From Oasisia sp. SBJ-2009 (taxonomy: Eukaryota > Annelida > Polychaeta > Sabellida > Siboglinidae), in NCBI GenBank assembly GCA_964017155.1, contig OZ024862.1:38456175-38520174 (forward strand): 64,000 nucleotides of DNA. Direction: 5' to 3'. The first letter of the stretch is position 1. Each line of letters opens with the position of its first letter. Positions 28,301 through 43,300 of the stretch are shown here, one piece after another. The notes under the pieces were generated by a model. The model was not told the origin of the DNA and made no database searches. It saw only the letters and a program-made list of their open reading frames with translations. Both the position numbers and the translations under genes were made by a program.

Positions 28301-31300
28301 ACATGTGTATATTCAGTTTCCTCAACAGTGCATCACATGTGACTGGGAAGTCGGCGGGAACTTCTGTTGCTGTTTCGGTTGTAATTTAAATATGTCAGTC
28401 TGACATATCACACCTTAGATTTCTCAGGCTGTCAGGTTCAGTGAGATTTATCATCTCAACGTGAAGTGCCTTGACAGCAGAGTACAGATCAGTGTGCTTT
28501 TGCCCCACCGAAATCAATGTTAAAATGAGGTTGTCCGATGCATTCTGGGAATCGCCGGGTGGTGATTAATTTTCTGATTATTAGCAGGATTGCTGAATCA
28601 ATTGTCTTTAATGAAGAACATGAAAAAGAATAAGTAAAATTAGCGACTATCCCCTCCTGCGCAACAGAATATGTTTAGAAGGAGACTGAAACTGACTGTT
28701 TTCACAGTTGCAATGTAGAAGTATACATCACACACACGCACATCCATGTATATATATATATATATATATATATGCATATATATGCATATATATATATCTC
28801 TTATATATATATATATTTATATTACACACATGTATGTATGTTGGCAACGAGCAATGAGAAATGTAAACTACTACAGAAGTGTCGTCCTCTATAAACATGC
28901 CCTTTCCATGTTCAAATTCATAAGCAATTTTGTCAGGATGTAAACAATTCTTCAAATCACTGGCACGTTATCCATCTACCCTGAATGGATATGACAATGA
29001 TCTATCCTCCAGACGTCAAGTGTACACTGACAGAATAGACGCAGGTGTCCAGTCCTACACAACTTGACTCAGGGAATGTATTACTCCCACCACAAACACA
29101 CACGTGACAGCCTCGTGAGGGAGACAGTAGCTTAGAACAGAACTTCCAATCACACGACACAGACTCCAATCCATACACTAAGTGGGCCAACGGTCTGTAA
29201 TCAGACATCACAAAGCCAGCCGATGGGCAGGTGATGATCTTCTACGAAATCACACGCCTGGCAAGTTAACCCATACCTTGGTTCACAAGCCAAACAGAAG
29301 CAATCACGTCTGTCTCCTGCGTGCCTGTCTCCCACTTGCAGCAGCATCAATTTCCCTGACAATGTCCCATTGATTCAGCTTGAAGTGATGGACCAAATTA
29401 GTAGATGCCGCTCTCACAATAGCAATCTTTTTAATTACTTAATCTACTGTTGAACAGAACGGATGCAGGCCTGACGACATGTCTTGATTGCATTTTTAGA
29501 TTTCTTACAGATCTCAACTCTGTCAACATTATTACCTAGTGATCATTGTTTGGGATAATGTATTTGTAGCTACTGCTGCATGACATGCAGCTTGCCATGG
29601 TTACTGTTTTTTTTTTTATCAACATTGGTGTCAATTTTTTTATTGCCCAATTTTTTGAGGTGGAATTACATGAATCCAATCACATCAGGTTATATTTTTA
29701 ACTTGCCTATCTTATTTAACATGACTGCAAATATCACGGATTCAGCAGCCATGTCTAAGAAGCAACAGTTACTGTATAACTCTATTCACAATTTCATGGA
29801 TTGTGGATGCAAAACACGCCTTGATCTCATACAGGTACAATCACAATCTGGTACAAATTGAAATTTTGCATTACATTCATACAAATAATATAACATCCAA
29901 TTGAAGAACACAATAATACTACCATTGACTTCTTATGTGCCAATATCGTAGAAACCCAAGACCAGTATCGAAGCAGAACCAAAGGATTAGCAATTTCACT
30001 ATGATAAACAATGCTTCAATAGGAAGGAAAATGCTAGGAATCTAAGGAAGACGGGCAATATTAAAAATATGGGTTTTCCATGTCACCAGTTTCAGTTTCT
30101 GCTGTGGTTGGTGAATCTATCTAAAGAAGCAATTTATTTCTTGAAGCCGTGTACATGTTTTTCTCAGAATAAAGAAAACCATGCCTATTTTTACAAATAG
30201 TCATCCATTTTTTTATTACTCAATGTCATACAGCCATTATAAAGCTTGAGCAGCATTCTGCTTGGTTAAAGTTTTAAACCGATTACATTTTAAATCAACA
30301 AATTGGGTGACCCAAATACAGAGGCTCGACTGTAAAATAAAAAATAAACAGGCTGTAAAAAAGCTGGAAGCATTTGTTATTGTTCAGCAGGTGATCTGTC
30401 TGAGATACGCTACAATGAAGGCAACATGCAGTCCAACAGCCTCCTACGCACACGAAACATGGGTAATGGTTGTATCTGGTTCTGTCTTAATAGCGGAACT
30501 ACAGAATGGATTCATTCAACATACGAAACCGAAACTTGCTTTGCAGTCAGCATGATGCTACTTGCGATAATCGAGTGAAAAAAGTAAATGAAAACGAAAC
30601 TGAAACCAACAGTGGAATATTGTGACTGTTCTATCATTGGATATAGAAAATATTTTTTATTTCAACCTTATAAAGAAATTATAAAAGTCAAACCGATCTA
30701 CCATGTTATTTACATACAATGTTATTTACATTTTATATCATATAAATAATAATTTATATTATTTTGGGCTCACACACTGCATCTTAGGGACACGCATAAA
30801 ATGTTACGTCCAACATTTCATAAATAAAATTTCTTTATTACATTGAGTCAAATGTCCTTTTAGTAAATGTCCTTTTATTTCAATGTTACGCCTGGTACAC
30901 TTGCTATGCAATTGTAAAATGCAGATATTTTCTAAAGAATGAACTCGAGTTTATGCAGATTGACTTATAATAATAACCTGCTTCTGGTTTGAGATAATGT
31001 GGGAAATTGGTCTTGGTATTTTAAAAGCTATTTTAGGAAACTAGTCATGCTGACCGCAATGAATCAGACACATTTTTATTGAATAACAGTGTTTCACAGA
31101 TAAAAATAGCTTGTGTCGTGGGTTAAATTTTATGTAACCAGTGTTCATTTGACCGTGACTACAATGTGTATCTGTCTGAAGTGTTTCATTATGATTGCAA
31201 CCAGCACACCCGAAGACTGTCAAATGTGACGATGTCATTATAAACTGTAACAGTAATATCTTCCTTCACTAAATACCACAGTTGTAAAAGTTAATAATTT

Positions 31301-34300
31301 AATATCAGCTGAACATCTAAATCATCACTGCACTTGTTGTGTCCCATTTATTACAAGAGTTAGACAAGTTTCTCTAGAACTACGGGTACTCTGACAGGAG
31401 TCACAAGACATTGCTGGAAACAGCTGCACACGGGAGAAATAATCCACACTTACTTCACATAGTGACACACACATACACATATATCTTCACACATGCACAT
31501 ATCTCTTACACAGGTATGTATGAGTAGGCCAACACACAGCTAGTAAAAATGTCAAGTGTACAAAACGGCACCAGCCAAGTGCCAACAGCAACGTGAATCA
31601 CCAAAATACCACACTCGTTACTGGGTAATCAGGGGATGGCGAAACTCCTACACCATTGATGCACAGACTCTTCTAACAGAATACCAGATGTATTCGAAAC
31701 CAGGCAACCACAGGGCGGGTTAACTCCCCGTCGTCCCGAGTGCTAATAAAGTCTCGTCACATTAACGTAACCAGTTAGACAACATAGGCTGATGAAAATC
31801 CAGCGCTGGATTCTTGTCTCCCACGGTTATGTAGACCACAACTACAGGCAGTGTGACCTTGTTGTTTGGGGGGTTAATTCCCCCATGTAACTGTGAGATC
31901 CCTGGTCTGGAATGCGAGTGCCCAGGGCATGCCTACCAAGTCACTCCTGAAAAAAATTCACTCAGAAGTTGGCATCTGATAAAAAATAGAACTTAATTCC
32001 TTGTCCCACAGCTAAGCAAAGTTTGAGTTTTATGCTGGAACATTAATGAGTGATATTGTAGACTTGTAGGGCTATATGTTTGTTAAAAGATAGAATACAA
32101 TAATAATAAATTGTACTATCATTAGCACTAGTTTTGTCTGGCTGATTTAGTAAAAATAGAACTTTATTATGTGACTTTTCTTGGATAATGCAATTTCCTA
32201 CTCATTGTGGATATAAAGAGTTCACAATAATGTACTTACTAAGAATATGATCATTTTCTGTTGTGCAATATAGCATTTTCTGTTCTAGATTGTCATTTGT
32301 CTGAGTGCTGGCATAAATATTATAGCAACACTGCATGAAACAGATGAGATGTACATAGCCTTTGTGCAAACACATTTATAGCCACATTGCTATTGATTCA
32401 AGGCAAAGTTAAGCATGTAATGAAACTACTGCAATGGCACTGGGTCAGACAGGTGTACCTAATACTACCTTTACCACTGCAGTTGTAGAGTCTTCTTCCT
32501 ATCGCTAGGCCATCAATCTTTCAGATTGCAGCTGATTGCTAACCTGTATTTTTAAATGATGGAGGATAAGATGATTATAACTATAAGGAATAGGCAATGA
32601 ACAATTGACACAATATGACATACAATTAAAGAACAGTAGATTAAATAGAAAATAATAATGTTAACAAAGTTATTCGAACTGCAAACACATGCATTTAGTA
32701 CAGCTAGCATTTGCTGACTAGTGACTACCACATTCTGGGGTTTCTGCTGGTGCATGCATCAACTTGCGGTTCTTTCCCTGCTGTAATCGATCAAATGTTC
32801 AAATGGTACAACCATTAAATGAAATGACACTCCTGGGATTGAAATAAAAGACAGAGTGCTTGACGGTGCATTTAGCACCATTCACATTTCATCATCGGGC
32901 TACTTAACCTCCATTTGTACAGTCCCTAACCTCCTCAGCATCTCCTAGAACTAGAAGCACGAAGAACAGTTCACATGGTACTAGTGCGAGGGGCCAGTAG
33001 GTCACACCCACAGGACACCAGATAAATCGTCCTATGCCACACTTGAGTCACAAGGTCACTAGGACAACAGGTCACAGGACAGTGTGTCACGTGATCATCA
33101 GGTCACAAGAGCAATACTTCCATCACAGTGACTGTAACAGCAGGTCATGGGTTGCAGTTAAATGACCAACAAGTCACATGGTCAGCTGGTCAAATGGATA
33201 GATAGCAGGTGTTGCAGGTACAGCAGGTCACACATCACAAATCACAATAACAGCAGGTCATAAGGAATGCATGTCACAAGTCACAATGACAGCAGGTCAT
33301 AAGGAATGCATGTCACAATGACAGCAGGACAGGTATGTATGTACCTGGTCAGCTGGTCAAATGGATAGCAGGTCATGGAGGTGACAAGAACTGCAGCTCA
33401 TGAGATATCCCAGTCATAGTTTAGTTACTACAAGAAAGATCAATCAGGCCACAGTTTGGTTGAACAGATTATACCACGACAAATATTTGGCCACTGTGAG
33501 TCTGGGATAGCATCAAATGGAATTGATTGAAAGTCTGTTGTGAGGTCTTTCAGCATATCACAAGGACTGTACCAGTGTCTGACTAAATTAGAAGTGGCAT
33601 TAGTGCGTAATTAAAACACATGTTGAGGACTTGAGGCATGTCAAACAGTCACGGCATACATGTTTTGATGTCTGACAGAATGGAGAAAATGCAAACTGGT
33701 GACCACAGCATTATTCACAGGAGACTTCTCCCAGTTCCACTGATAACAGATGTCACGTGTCTATGTTGTGTAGCCGGGTGTCATGTCTCTTCAGCTGTGT
33801 TTCATTGTAACACATCTGACATACAACAGCTGAAGAGGGGAAAGCTAGGAAAGTGGAGCAATACAGGTTATTTAAAAGTAACTAAAAAAAACAAATCCAG
33901 CAAAGACAGCTTAAATTTTAATGAGAAGAAGGGGTGCAATTTAATCAGGGTGTTTACACTCTAGAGTGTCTAACCCACAGTTGAGATGGGCCTAGAGTTA
34001 ATTCCCTTTGTTGTTGCCATTTTGAAGTTTAGCCAATTTTGTTTAATTCCAATTTGCTAAAAAATAAGACAAATCACCTCCAACAGATAGGCGAGGAACA
34101 GGTCACTTACTCAAACCAACAGACAGGGTAACTTTAACAGAACCGCCCGGAGGTGGGTTGGCCCAAGTGCAATGATGACATAAAACTTATTTTGACAAGA
34201 AACTGTGGCATGTCAGAGGCGTTGGACAGATTATAGACTGCGTGACTCAGTTGTATAGATTTTAACTCACTCTAATGACATCAACATTCAACATTCAGAA

Positions 34301-37300
34301 GCCACTGGTAAACACATGGCAAGCATGACTCCATGAGACTGTGTTGAGCTGTGTTCATCTGACCCATGCATGAGGTCTACTATGGGGCATGGGATGGGGC
34401 AAAAACGTATCACGGTTAAAGCTGCCAGGGCCAGGAAAAACACCAGCTCACGTGGAAGAGGTACGAGCGACAGAAAACAAACACAACCACATGGCTGCAA
34501 ATAAATCACACGCATTAAACGAGCTGTTAACCACCTTAATAAATCACTCCTAGGTGGTCGCTTTTGGTGCAGACTCTTCAAAATGTAAAGTAGCTGATGA
34601 ATCTATGGTGCTATTACACAACAGGGTCTAAAACAAGCACTATTTTGGGCACATATTCCAGGTAGGTCAGATGGGTGGGGGAGGGGTCAGTGAGCTCCTG
34701 TGTCAAGTCATTCACACCTGATTGACACACCTTACATAGCACATGATAGCAGTCAACAAGATTATAACCTGTGGTCTTTCCAGCTTGACTGGGTCAGACT
34801 GAGTTACTTTCCATTCATTTAGCTAAATAATGAGAACAGTGCTTTTCTAATATTATATTCCAAAAACAAGCAATTTTTTTTTTAAATGTTAATGAAGTTT
34901 CATTAACGAAATTATGACTTTCTCTATGTTATGTGTGATTGCAACGCTCACTGTGTTGATCTCCAGACAGATTCCATGAATTTATATTTCACTCAAGCAA
35001 TTTTTCAGCTGCATCATTATGCCATTAATCCAAAACAAAATACCGTTGTACATTGTTCTGGCATTCATATCAATCAGTGGCACTCTCAAAAGTTAAAACC
35101 AGCAGCAACTGTGATCAATTGGAACACAGCACACTGCCATCCATACACAGCCTAATCACGGACATACACATGTACACAGAGCAAGAACCAGTGATCACAT
35201 TCACTTCACGTTCAAGGGACCTGCTGAACAGGAAACAACTCGACTGACCTACTAGAGATCTGTGGGGAACACCTGAGGCAATAGATGTGTTGTAACCACT
35301 CCACAGTCCACACAACACACATGGCCACTGACTGGGCCATGGACACACACACTGGCTACTGGTGGTCATACATCACTCACAGTTTAGCTGCAGCCTCATA
35401 AATGTCACACCTCAGCAATCTACCCTGTCTCGCTTGGACAACAACTATTTTTACAGTGTATACTGCACTCACAGGTTCACCTAGAGCCAGGCAGGCTATC
35501 GTCCTCCACAATGAGTCAAATAACAGTGCTAAAAATAAATGTTTATTTGAGCAACCATTCACAGGTGTTTTCTTCTGAATTCTTCAACTCACCCAGAGGA
35601 AAATTATTTCTTCCAAAAGAAACTTAATCTGTATAATGTCCTGAGGTTTAGTTTCATGATATATTCCTAACAAGCCATCTTGCATATCATTGCTTACACT
35701 CTACACGCATATTGGGTTTAAGAAAAAAGCAAATATTCTGATAATTTATACTCTGCCCAGCAATACAGTTCCCATGGCGATCTGTCTGATGCTAGCTATG
35801 AGTAATTTGCCCCTCCCCCACAAATCGACTCTCCCTGGGGAAGTCATAGGGAGAAAAGGAATGTCATAAACCTTACAGCACTCAGCAGGCCTACTGGTAA
35901 CTGTAGTTATTTATGGAAAAGCGGTACAAATTTGCATTCATATTACCACACTCGACAATTTGTTCCAGGCTTATAGTATCAAGAGGACACATGAAAGCTG
36001 CTAGCAGAACTGTGGAATAACACACGGTAAGATGCCTTTGAAAGATCACGCCAAATGTTGAGGTTCTCTAGCATGCCTACGCACACACCGTAGACAAACA
36101 GTTCCTTGTGCCAAGCTCGAGCAAGACAGTCACTGTTTTAGCAACCATGTAAACAGAGCCACGCCTACACAATCCTCCTCTGAAGTAACTAATAGATCTA
36201 TTATACTCATTATTCTTCACCATAACTATGCAAACACAACCATAGGACAGAGTAGCACGCATGCCGTCCAGTTCCAAACAATGAGGACTGTGTCGTGATA
36301 AAACTGCAATTGTGCTAATTAAATGTCACAGAGCTTTGAGTAAATGCCAGGAGTTACAGTTGGCCAAATCCAATTTCTTCAATTCTTGGTCAAATAATTG
36401 TTTGAAACCTGCAACATTTGACCAGCAGACAGTCAATAATGTGCTTCGGTTGTTGTGAATGTCACAAGTGACAATCGCCTTCTCCAAACTAATGGGTTGT
36501 CACACAGCCACAATCTGGGCCGCACGCAGAAAACTCGGTCAAACCTATCTATAATTTTGAGCAGGAACAAATGATTCCTGGACTGGCAAACTCATGGATG
36601 AGAACACTACATCATCACCTAACCCACATCTGACAATCAGGACAGCATATGATGGCATATCTCCACTACTGAGATTTACTATAAAAATCTGTTATTTAAT
36701 TACTTAATACATCATTGTGAGACATGTTTCTACCTGCTAAGAGTGACAATAAATGATACAGACTTCCACAAAATCACTTAACTTTATTTTACATAATAAC
36801 AAATAAGTGTTTAAGCCAAACTACCTAATATTGTCTCCACACTATTTTTTTTATAAACCGAGGAAATGTTTTATTCAGAACTAGACAGTCATATCATAAA
36901 TTAATAAAACATGATCAAAATTAGAGCAATTAGTAATTTCCTTCAACATGATTCAATCCTGTCATTTCCCACATGGACTCATGACACTGCATACACACAT
37001 CCACGCAAACACACATCCTGATTGGTGCTGGTTGCTGCTGCATCCACCATTTAAGGTCTAGGCCCATTATAGCTACTTCCCGTTATAGCTACAGTTTTTT
37101 TTCGTTATAGCTACTCGTCAAGTTTGACAGGCAAACTAGTCCCGTTATAGCTACTTATTTAATTACATAATTCAGGAGGGGACAGCAAGAGGGAGCATTA
37201 ACTGTTTCAGATTACTGTAAGATTTCTACATGAAATGTATTAATGAAGGACATATTTTAAAAGTCATAAGAATGGTATAATTATTGATGTAACTGTCAGT

Positions 37301-40300
37301 TATTTGAAATGGAAAATATGCTATAAAACACTTGTGCAAAACATTTTTTTCAAAAGACAACTACATTAATTGTACTGAGTACAGAATTGCATTTATCAAA
37401 AAGTAATGAATGTCATCAATTATTCTTGTTAGGTGGTGGTGGGATGGCAGCATCATGTTTAGCAACCATGAACTGGAAGATGTTGGGATAGTGTTTCCCC
37501 ACCACTTTTGCAAACTTGGAATTCCATCCTTCAACATGGTTGTTTGTTCATTTGTCAGATTCTGTGTAGACATTCCACATGTTCATGGTGATTTTTGAAT
37601 CATCACCAAGCCATGTCTCCACAAAATACTCGTTAAAAATTATCATTTGACTGTGGAAATTCCTCAGTGGGACACACATAAAAGCAGTCCACCCTTCATG
37701 GACATCAACTGGATGGAGATGAAATAGTTAATGCTCCCTTATCTTGTTACATTGTAAAATGGAGATATAGAAAAGTAGCTATAACAGGACTAGTTTGCCT
37801 GTCAAACTTAACGAGTAGCTATAACGGGAATACAAAGTAGCTATAACGGGAAGTAGCTATACCGGGAAGTAGCTATAATGGGAAGACACCCCATTTAAAG
37901 ACAAGCAGCAACAATTAAACTAATTAACTTGTCCAATCTACTGGCACTCAGATTTCTATCAGTCATGAACAGCACCGAGTTACTTCAGCATGAAAACTGT
38001 ACACCGTTTAGATAAAAAAGCAATTATGTATTTGTTAAAGGGAATAACAACAAGGCATTATATACATTTCTTTTGTTGCATATACATGAAGTATACTATT
38101 ATATGTAACATTTGAGTGTGTTTAAAAAATACATTAAAAATATCTATATGTTTAAAATATTATATTAAACACGGCATGCCCGAAGATCCCGCGGAATTTT
38201 CAGATTTAATGAGCTAAGCGTTTTACCAACTATGACGTCACATCCCAGCATCCGTAAAAGCGCGGCAAAAATATGCATGTTTCAAAAAGCCCACTAACAT
38301 TTCTAACAGTGTGTAATATTACATCCTTATATTTATAGTCATACCCACCAAGCAACAATAACAACAAATGAATTAGAAATTCCACACTTTATGCAATGCC
38401 AGTGGGCTTTTTGAAACATGCATATTTTTGCCGCGCTTTTACGGATGCTGGGATGTGACGTCATAGTTGGTAAAACGCTTAGCTCATTAAATCTGAAAAT
38501 TCCGCAGGATCTGCAGGCATGCCGTGCTTAATATAATATTTTAAACATATAGATATTTTTATGTATTTTTTAAACACACTCAAATGTTACATATAATACT
38601 ATACTTCATGTATATGCAACAAAAGAAATTTATATAATGCCTTATTGTTATTCCCTTTAATATATGCAGTATATTCTAGATATAATACATTTCATAGCTA
38701 TTCAATCTACCTGACTGCTCTGTGTTTAGTGCTCTTGGAAATGAACATTATACTACAGTGTACTATCACCTATATTGTGCATAGAACAGACCAAAGTGAC
38801 CCAGACAGGCTGACTCGTCAATTACTGTAGCATGGCAACACAGGTAAATATTACACTTGCCATCCAATATAATACTAGGCACTCTCTATTTTGGAAGTTT
38901 TACAACGCTGTTGACTGCAACAAAGTAATTACCTACTACAAATAATTATAGACACATTCCGACTATGGATAACAACTGCATAATAAAGCTGTAAGCTATC
39001 ATTAGCTATGTTTAATCAACTGCGACTAACAACTGAAGGTAACTGCCACTGGCAAAATACATGTGCTATGGCTGATGTTTTCAGTGGGTGGAAATAGTCT
39101 CAGAAAAAAAGTTACAGAAATATAGATCCAGTTTTTGCTATGAAGAGTCACATGAAATGGTCACAGCATTACTGTAATGCACATTTTGTGACTGACTGAT
39201 AATTCAGCAAAAAACAAACTGATGTCCAGCAAATATGGCAAATGAACTCTGTCTCAACCTTATGCATTACCACTGATTTATACGTGACTTTTCATTAAGG
39301 TTACGAAAATGCTGTTGTGGTATCTTTAATTTTTACAAATGTTCTTACCTGACTGTATTGAGTATAAACATATAAATTCCTAACTTAAATTAAATTAATA
39401 AAAATCTAAAGTCACAACTTTTTTCTGTGACCTTATTTTTGTTATTTGATGGTTTCCACCTATTCTGTGCATAGAATAGCTATAGGAATCTCTTGTGGCT
39501 GTGCTTTGACAAAATGTAATTTCCTGAAAGACATCAAGTCGTGCCAATTTGATCAGACAGACACAAAAAAGGTGATAAAGAACCACAATGCACTGCTAGT
39601 TCCAACTGTACAGCACCGACAATGCATAAAACTTAACATCCATCATCGAGCTAGCATTATGTCAGTTTCGTGCAGCAAACGACACCACCTCTACTGCAGC
39701 GGCATGCAAACGACACTGCCGCTACTGCAGCGGCATGCAAACGACACTGCCGCTACTGCAGCGGCATGCAAACGACACTGCCGCTACTGCAGTGGCATGC
39801 GCAGATTACATGTAATTACACAGTGATTGCATAGCAATGGCAAGATCACATTTCTCGCTTACACGCATTGTGTAACAGTTATTCCGTCAAGAAATTACAC
39901 ACAACGGAGTGACAAGCTGTTTGTGTACCTACTATCTACCCAATCAGCTGGTTGGTGTGGTGAGCACTAACTGCTCCCTTCGTCCTGACATGAGAACGCC
40001 GGGCAACCAGCAACAGGACACGTGTCCTACAGTGAGTGGACCTGACAGATGAAGGGGGGGGGGGGTCAATTAGCGTACACCTACCTGCGTTTGTACTCGT
40101 ACATGTCATAGTCGCACTGACACGCTGCCCGCACAGGGCTGATGACGACGGCAACCACGACGGACACTGACTAGAAGTGTTTGTGTTTGCACCGCCGCAG
40201 CTACTGTTACAGTGCTGCTGTGGTGCCGACGGTGCCAGCACCAACTGCTGGCTGATATCACAGGTGTTGCCCGTGGTGAGGGCACATGCCTCTAGACGGC

Positions 40301-43300
40301 TGCTGCAGACGACGTGGTGGTTCACGGCGCTGTTCTCCTCCACAACCTGGCAAGAAAACTAGATATATTACAAGAGTTCATTTACGACATAATGTGGGAA
40401 TTTTCACTACCGACTATCACTGTCATAATCTTGAACACTTAAATTCTGCATACCGAGTCACAGATATGGTTTTTAAGTTTGACTCTCGAGTCAGTTTCAA
40501 GAACAAATTTTCCTTAAATGTTTACTGACTGTCAAATGGATGCTTAAACCCACTTTGACTTGTGAAAAATGTATCTAGATCTATAGAAACCGTTTAATCT
40601 TTGATAGGTATAAATAGTGGCTTTAGTATACAGCTACACAGACTGGTGATGGCAAATTGTACTCACAGTTAGAGTATCACAACTAACATTTTCAACAAAG
40701 TCTAGTAACTACAGCAGATTTGATGAAAGCAATTCCACAGAATCTACATTTTTGAAATGACCCTGCACAGAGAGGAATAATAGCGCGGTCCAACTGAGAG
40801 TTGTAAGTCAACATTTATTCTTGTAGTTGTATGTACTCTAAAATTACAACTGCAATGTTGTATGGGGAACAACTACCAGAGTACTAGTAAAGTAGTAGAT
40901 CGGTCAGTCAATACACAAGTATAACCCACAAAACCCTGCATACTTTGGACGGCTTTGTCAACACTGTATTACCATGGCCTGTCTACAGTTACAACCCACT
41001 TCTGTTGGCAAGAACCCAAAGCAGACTAGGACTGACATAATTTGTGTTCAGACATATTACGCTGCTTAGGACTACCGCATTATATGCATACAGCCACCAA
41101 CAACAAAGTCAGTCACCCAGAGTCAGGCTATATAGTTCACATGCATAAAGTATCTGACATATGACAATATGCCTTGCTTTGCATGCAGATCTTTTAACGT
41201 AATGACAGCAAGTCGACATCCTAGCACAGACGTGTAACAGGATATAGCGCTACTTTTCGGCAGCGCTCCTATGTGGTCAGGCTAAAAATAACAGAGTACG
41301 TTCTATTTCCATTATGAGACCCCCACTAGAGCTGTTGCAGACAGGAGTTCAAACACAAAGTCTGCCACTAACTGAAATTAACTAAAAGATAGGTTGACTA
41401 AAAGGAACAGTCACAGACTCACAGCTCTTTTGGGAACTACACCTGAAGCATTAATGACTCATCAGTTGTAAATGAGTACTGGAAAAACAAAAACAAACCC
41501 AATATTTTTTATTTAAATTCTCAAATATGAAAATGAAGAAAACAACAATCTTGAAATTGGTGATCATGAAAAAAGCCTAAATCATCCCAGGACCCAAACA
41601 CACATGGAAAGAAGAAAAGAACAACATTTGTTTGACAGGATTGATTTTGTATCAATAAATGCCAAGCCACCAACCAAATTATCTAACTTATCTTCTATGT
41701 GGTCAACTAACGCTACTACAAATAATAATTTACATTTGTTTAAAGTACCAAAGCCCTCAGATACCTGAGCTCAGAAGCGTCCTGTAACAGAGATGAACAG
41801 GGACAAACATTCTTTTACATATACTCACAAAATGACGAGACTATAAATCAGAAACTTCAAATATCTACCATTCTCTGCACAACAACCTGAAGAATGCTAT
41901 ATGTACAGTTATTCTTGAAGCAGTGATTGACTTGTGCGCAGTTTGTTGCTAGGGACAACCGGTCCACCTGATTAAAACAAACCCATGAGAAATGTAACCC
42001 ATTTTACAATACTGGATTTCCCCCCTCTAAGTCTACTTAGTCATTCCAAACAAGTCATTCCAAACAATTTGTATCAGTATCAGATGTGTGCTGTAATCTA
42101 CAAATTAACTGCCAGACTTATTAAATCTAAAAAATCACACAACCATAGGCTTGGCTAGCGCTCTATGAGGTAGGAAACCAAGTGTAAACATTGAGCAATG
42201 CATCTACTCTACTTAATTAACACCAATTAATTAGTCATTAAATCCATGAATAGAACAGTTTGCCACAATGGCAAGTGACTTTCTACCTGTGTTTAATGCC
42301 ACTAATGGTATCAATCTTGCCTTTATTTGAACAGCAGAGCTATCATTCAAACTATGTGTGCCCAGCAGAGCAGCATCTTGGCTATTAGCCTATTAGGTGT
42401 GAAAGATTCAAACAATCCACTTATCTTCCTTGATGATAATATCTTACAAGTCAATGGACTTGCCGTTTCCACTTTAACACTGCATTTCAATAATGGTGTT
42501 ACGTTTTCTGACATTTTCAGCAAACATTTCAACTATGAATCATAACAAAATAATAAATTGTTATTCTATGATACACCTGTATATAGGTCTTTCTGCGGGC
42601 GTGCCACACTGTCATCTTAATTTAGACAATTTACACTAATACATAATATTTGCATGCCATGAGAACTGACCTATTATCGAATTGCTACCAGTTATCATGT
42701 AGGTGACTGGGTACAACCATGCATTAGCAGAGTAGGTTCTGTAGATGAAGTGATGATCTTACCACCTAAAACTGCCTAGATTGTTTTTATAGTTTGCAGT
42801 CGCAGTGACCTCTGAATGACCATGAATGTGATTCATGTATCCACAGCTGAAGGTTCGAGATCGGCCACATTTATTAGAGAATTTATCAAAACATTGACAT
42901 ATATTTGGAACTTTAATAGGAAGTGAGTAGGCAATGATTAAATCATTTGTATGGCAACATATTTGATTTTTTTGTAATTTGTTGAATTTTGTTTATGATA
43001 AACTGTTAACATTAAACTATGGCAATATCTTTGATGTTAAAAAAATTAACAATAAACTGTCAACATCAAACTAAATTTTATTAAATGTATTACTAAGTAT
43101 ACTACTAGTTACTAGATTAATATAGATACTCATGTGAAAGGATACAATAATGCAGCTTCCACAGACCAACAAATAATTATACCCTGAATTGTATAACAGA
43201 CTACACATACTACTGATACTATGTAATGGTTGTTTGAACTTGGACATCAGGGTCAACATGGAGACCATAGGCTGTGTAGAGCTTTGCGACAATGACATGC

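Larger units (their letters stand above)
27292..40084 (-). other. ZCCHC14 intron 2 (12.8 kb), noncoding
   Basis: This is the largest gene-free stretch. Apart from the MULE relic, the TTAA foldback element and the minisatellites listed separately, I see no coding sequence; frames up to about 108 codons (30262-30555, 33638-33964) have no recognisable domain. A loosely repetitive zone at 33000-33400 is built of CAGGTCACA and GACAGCAGGTCATAAGG phrases. Confidence 0.7.

Noticed and set aside
30262..33964. Open frames at 30262-30555 and 33638-33964 as possible genes in ZCCHC14 intron 2
   Set aside because: They have no recognisable domain or paired exon, and their lengths are expected by chance in a 12.8-kb intron.
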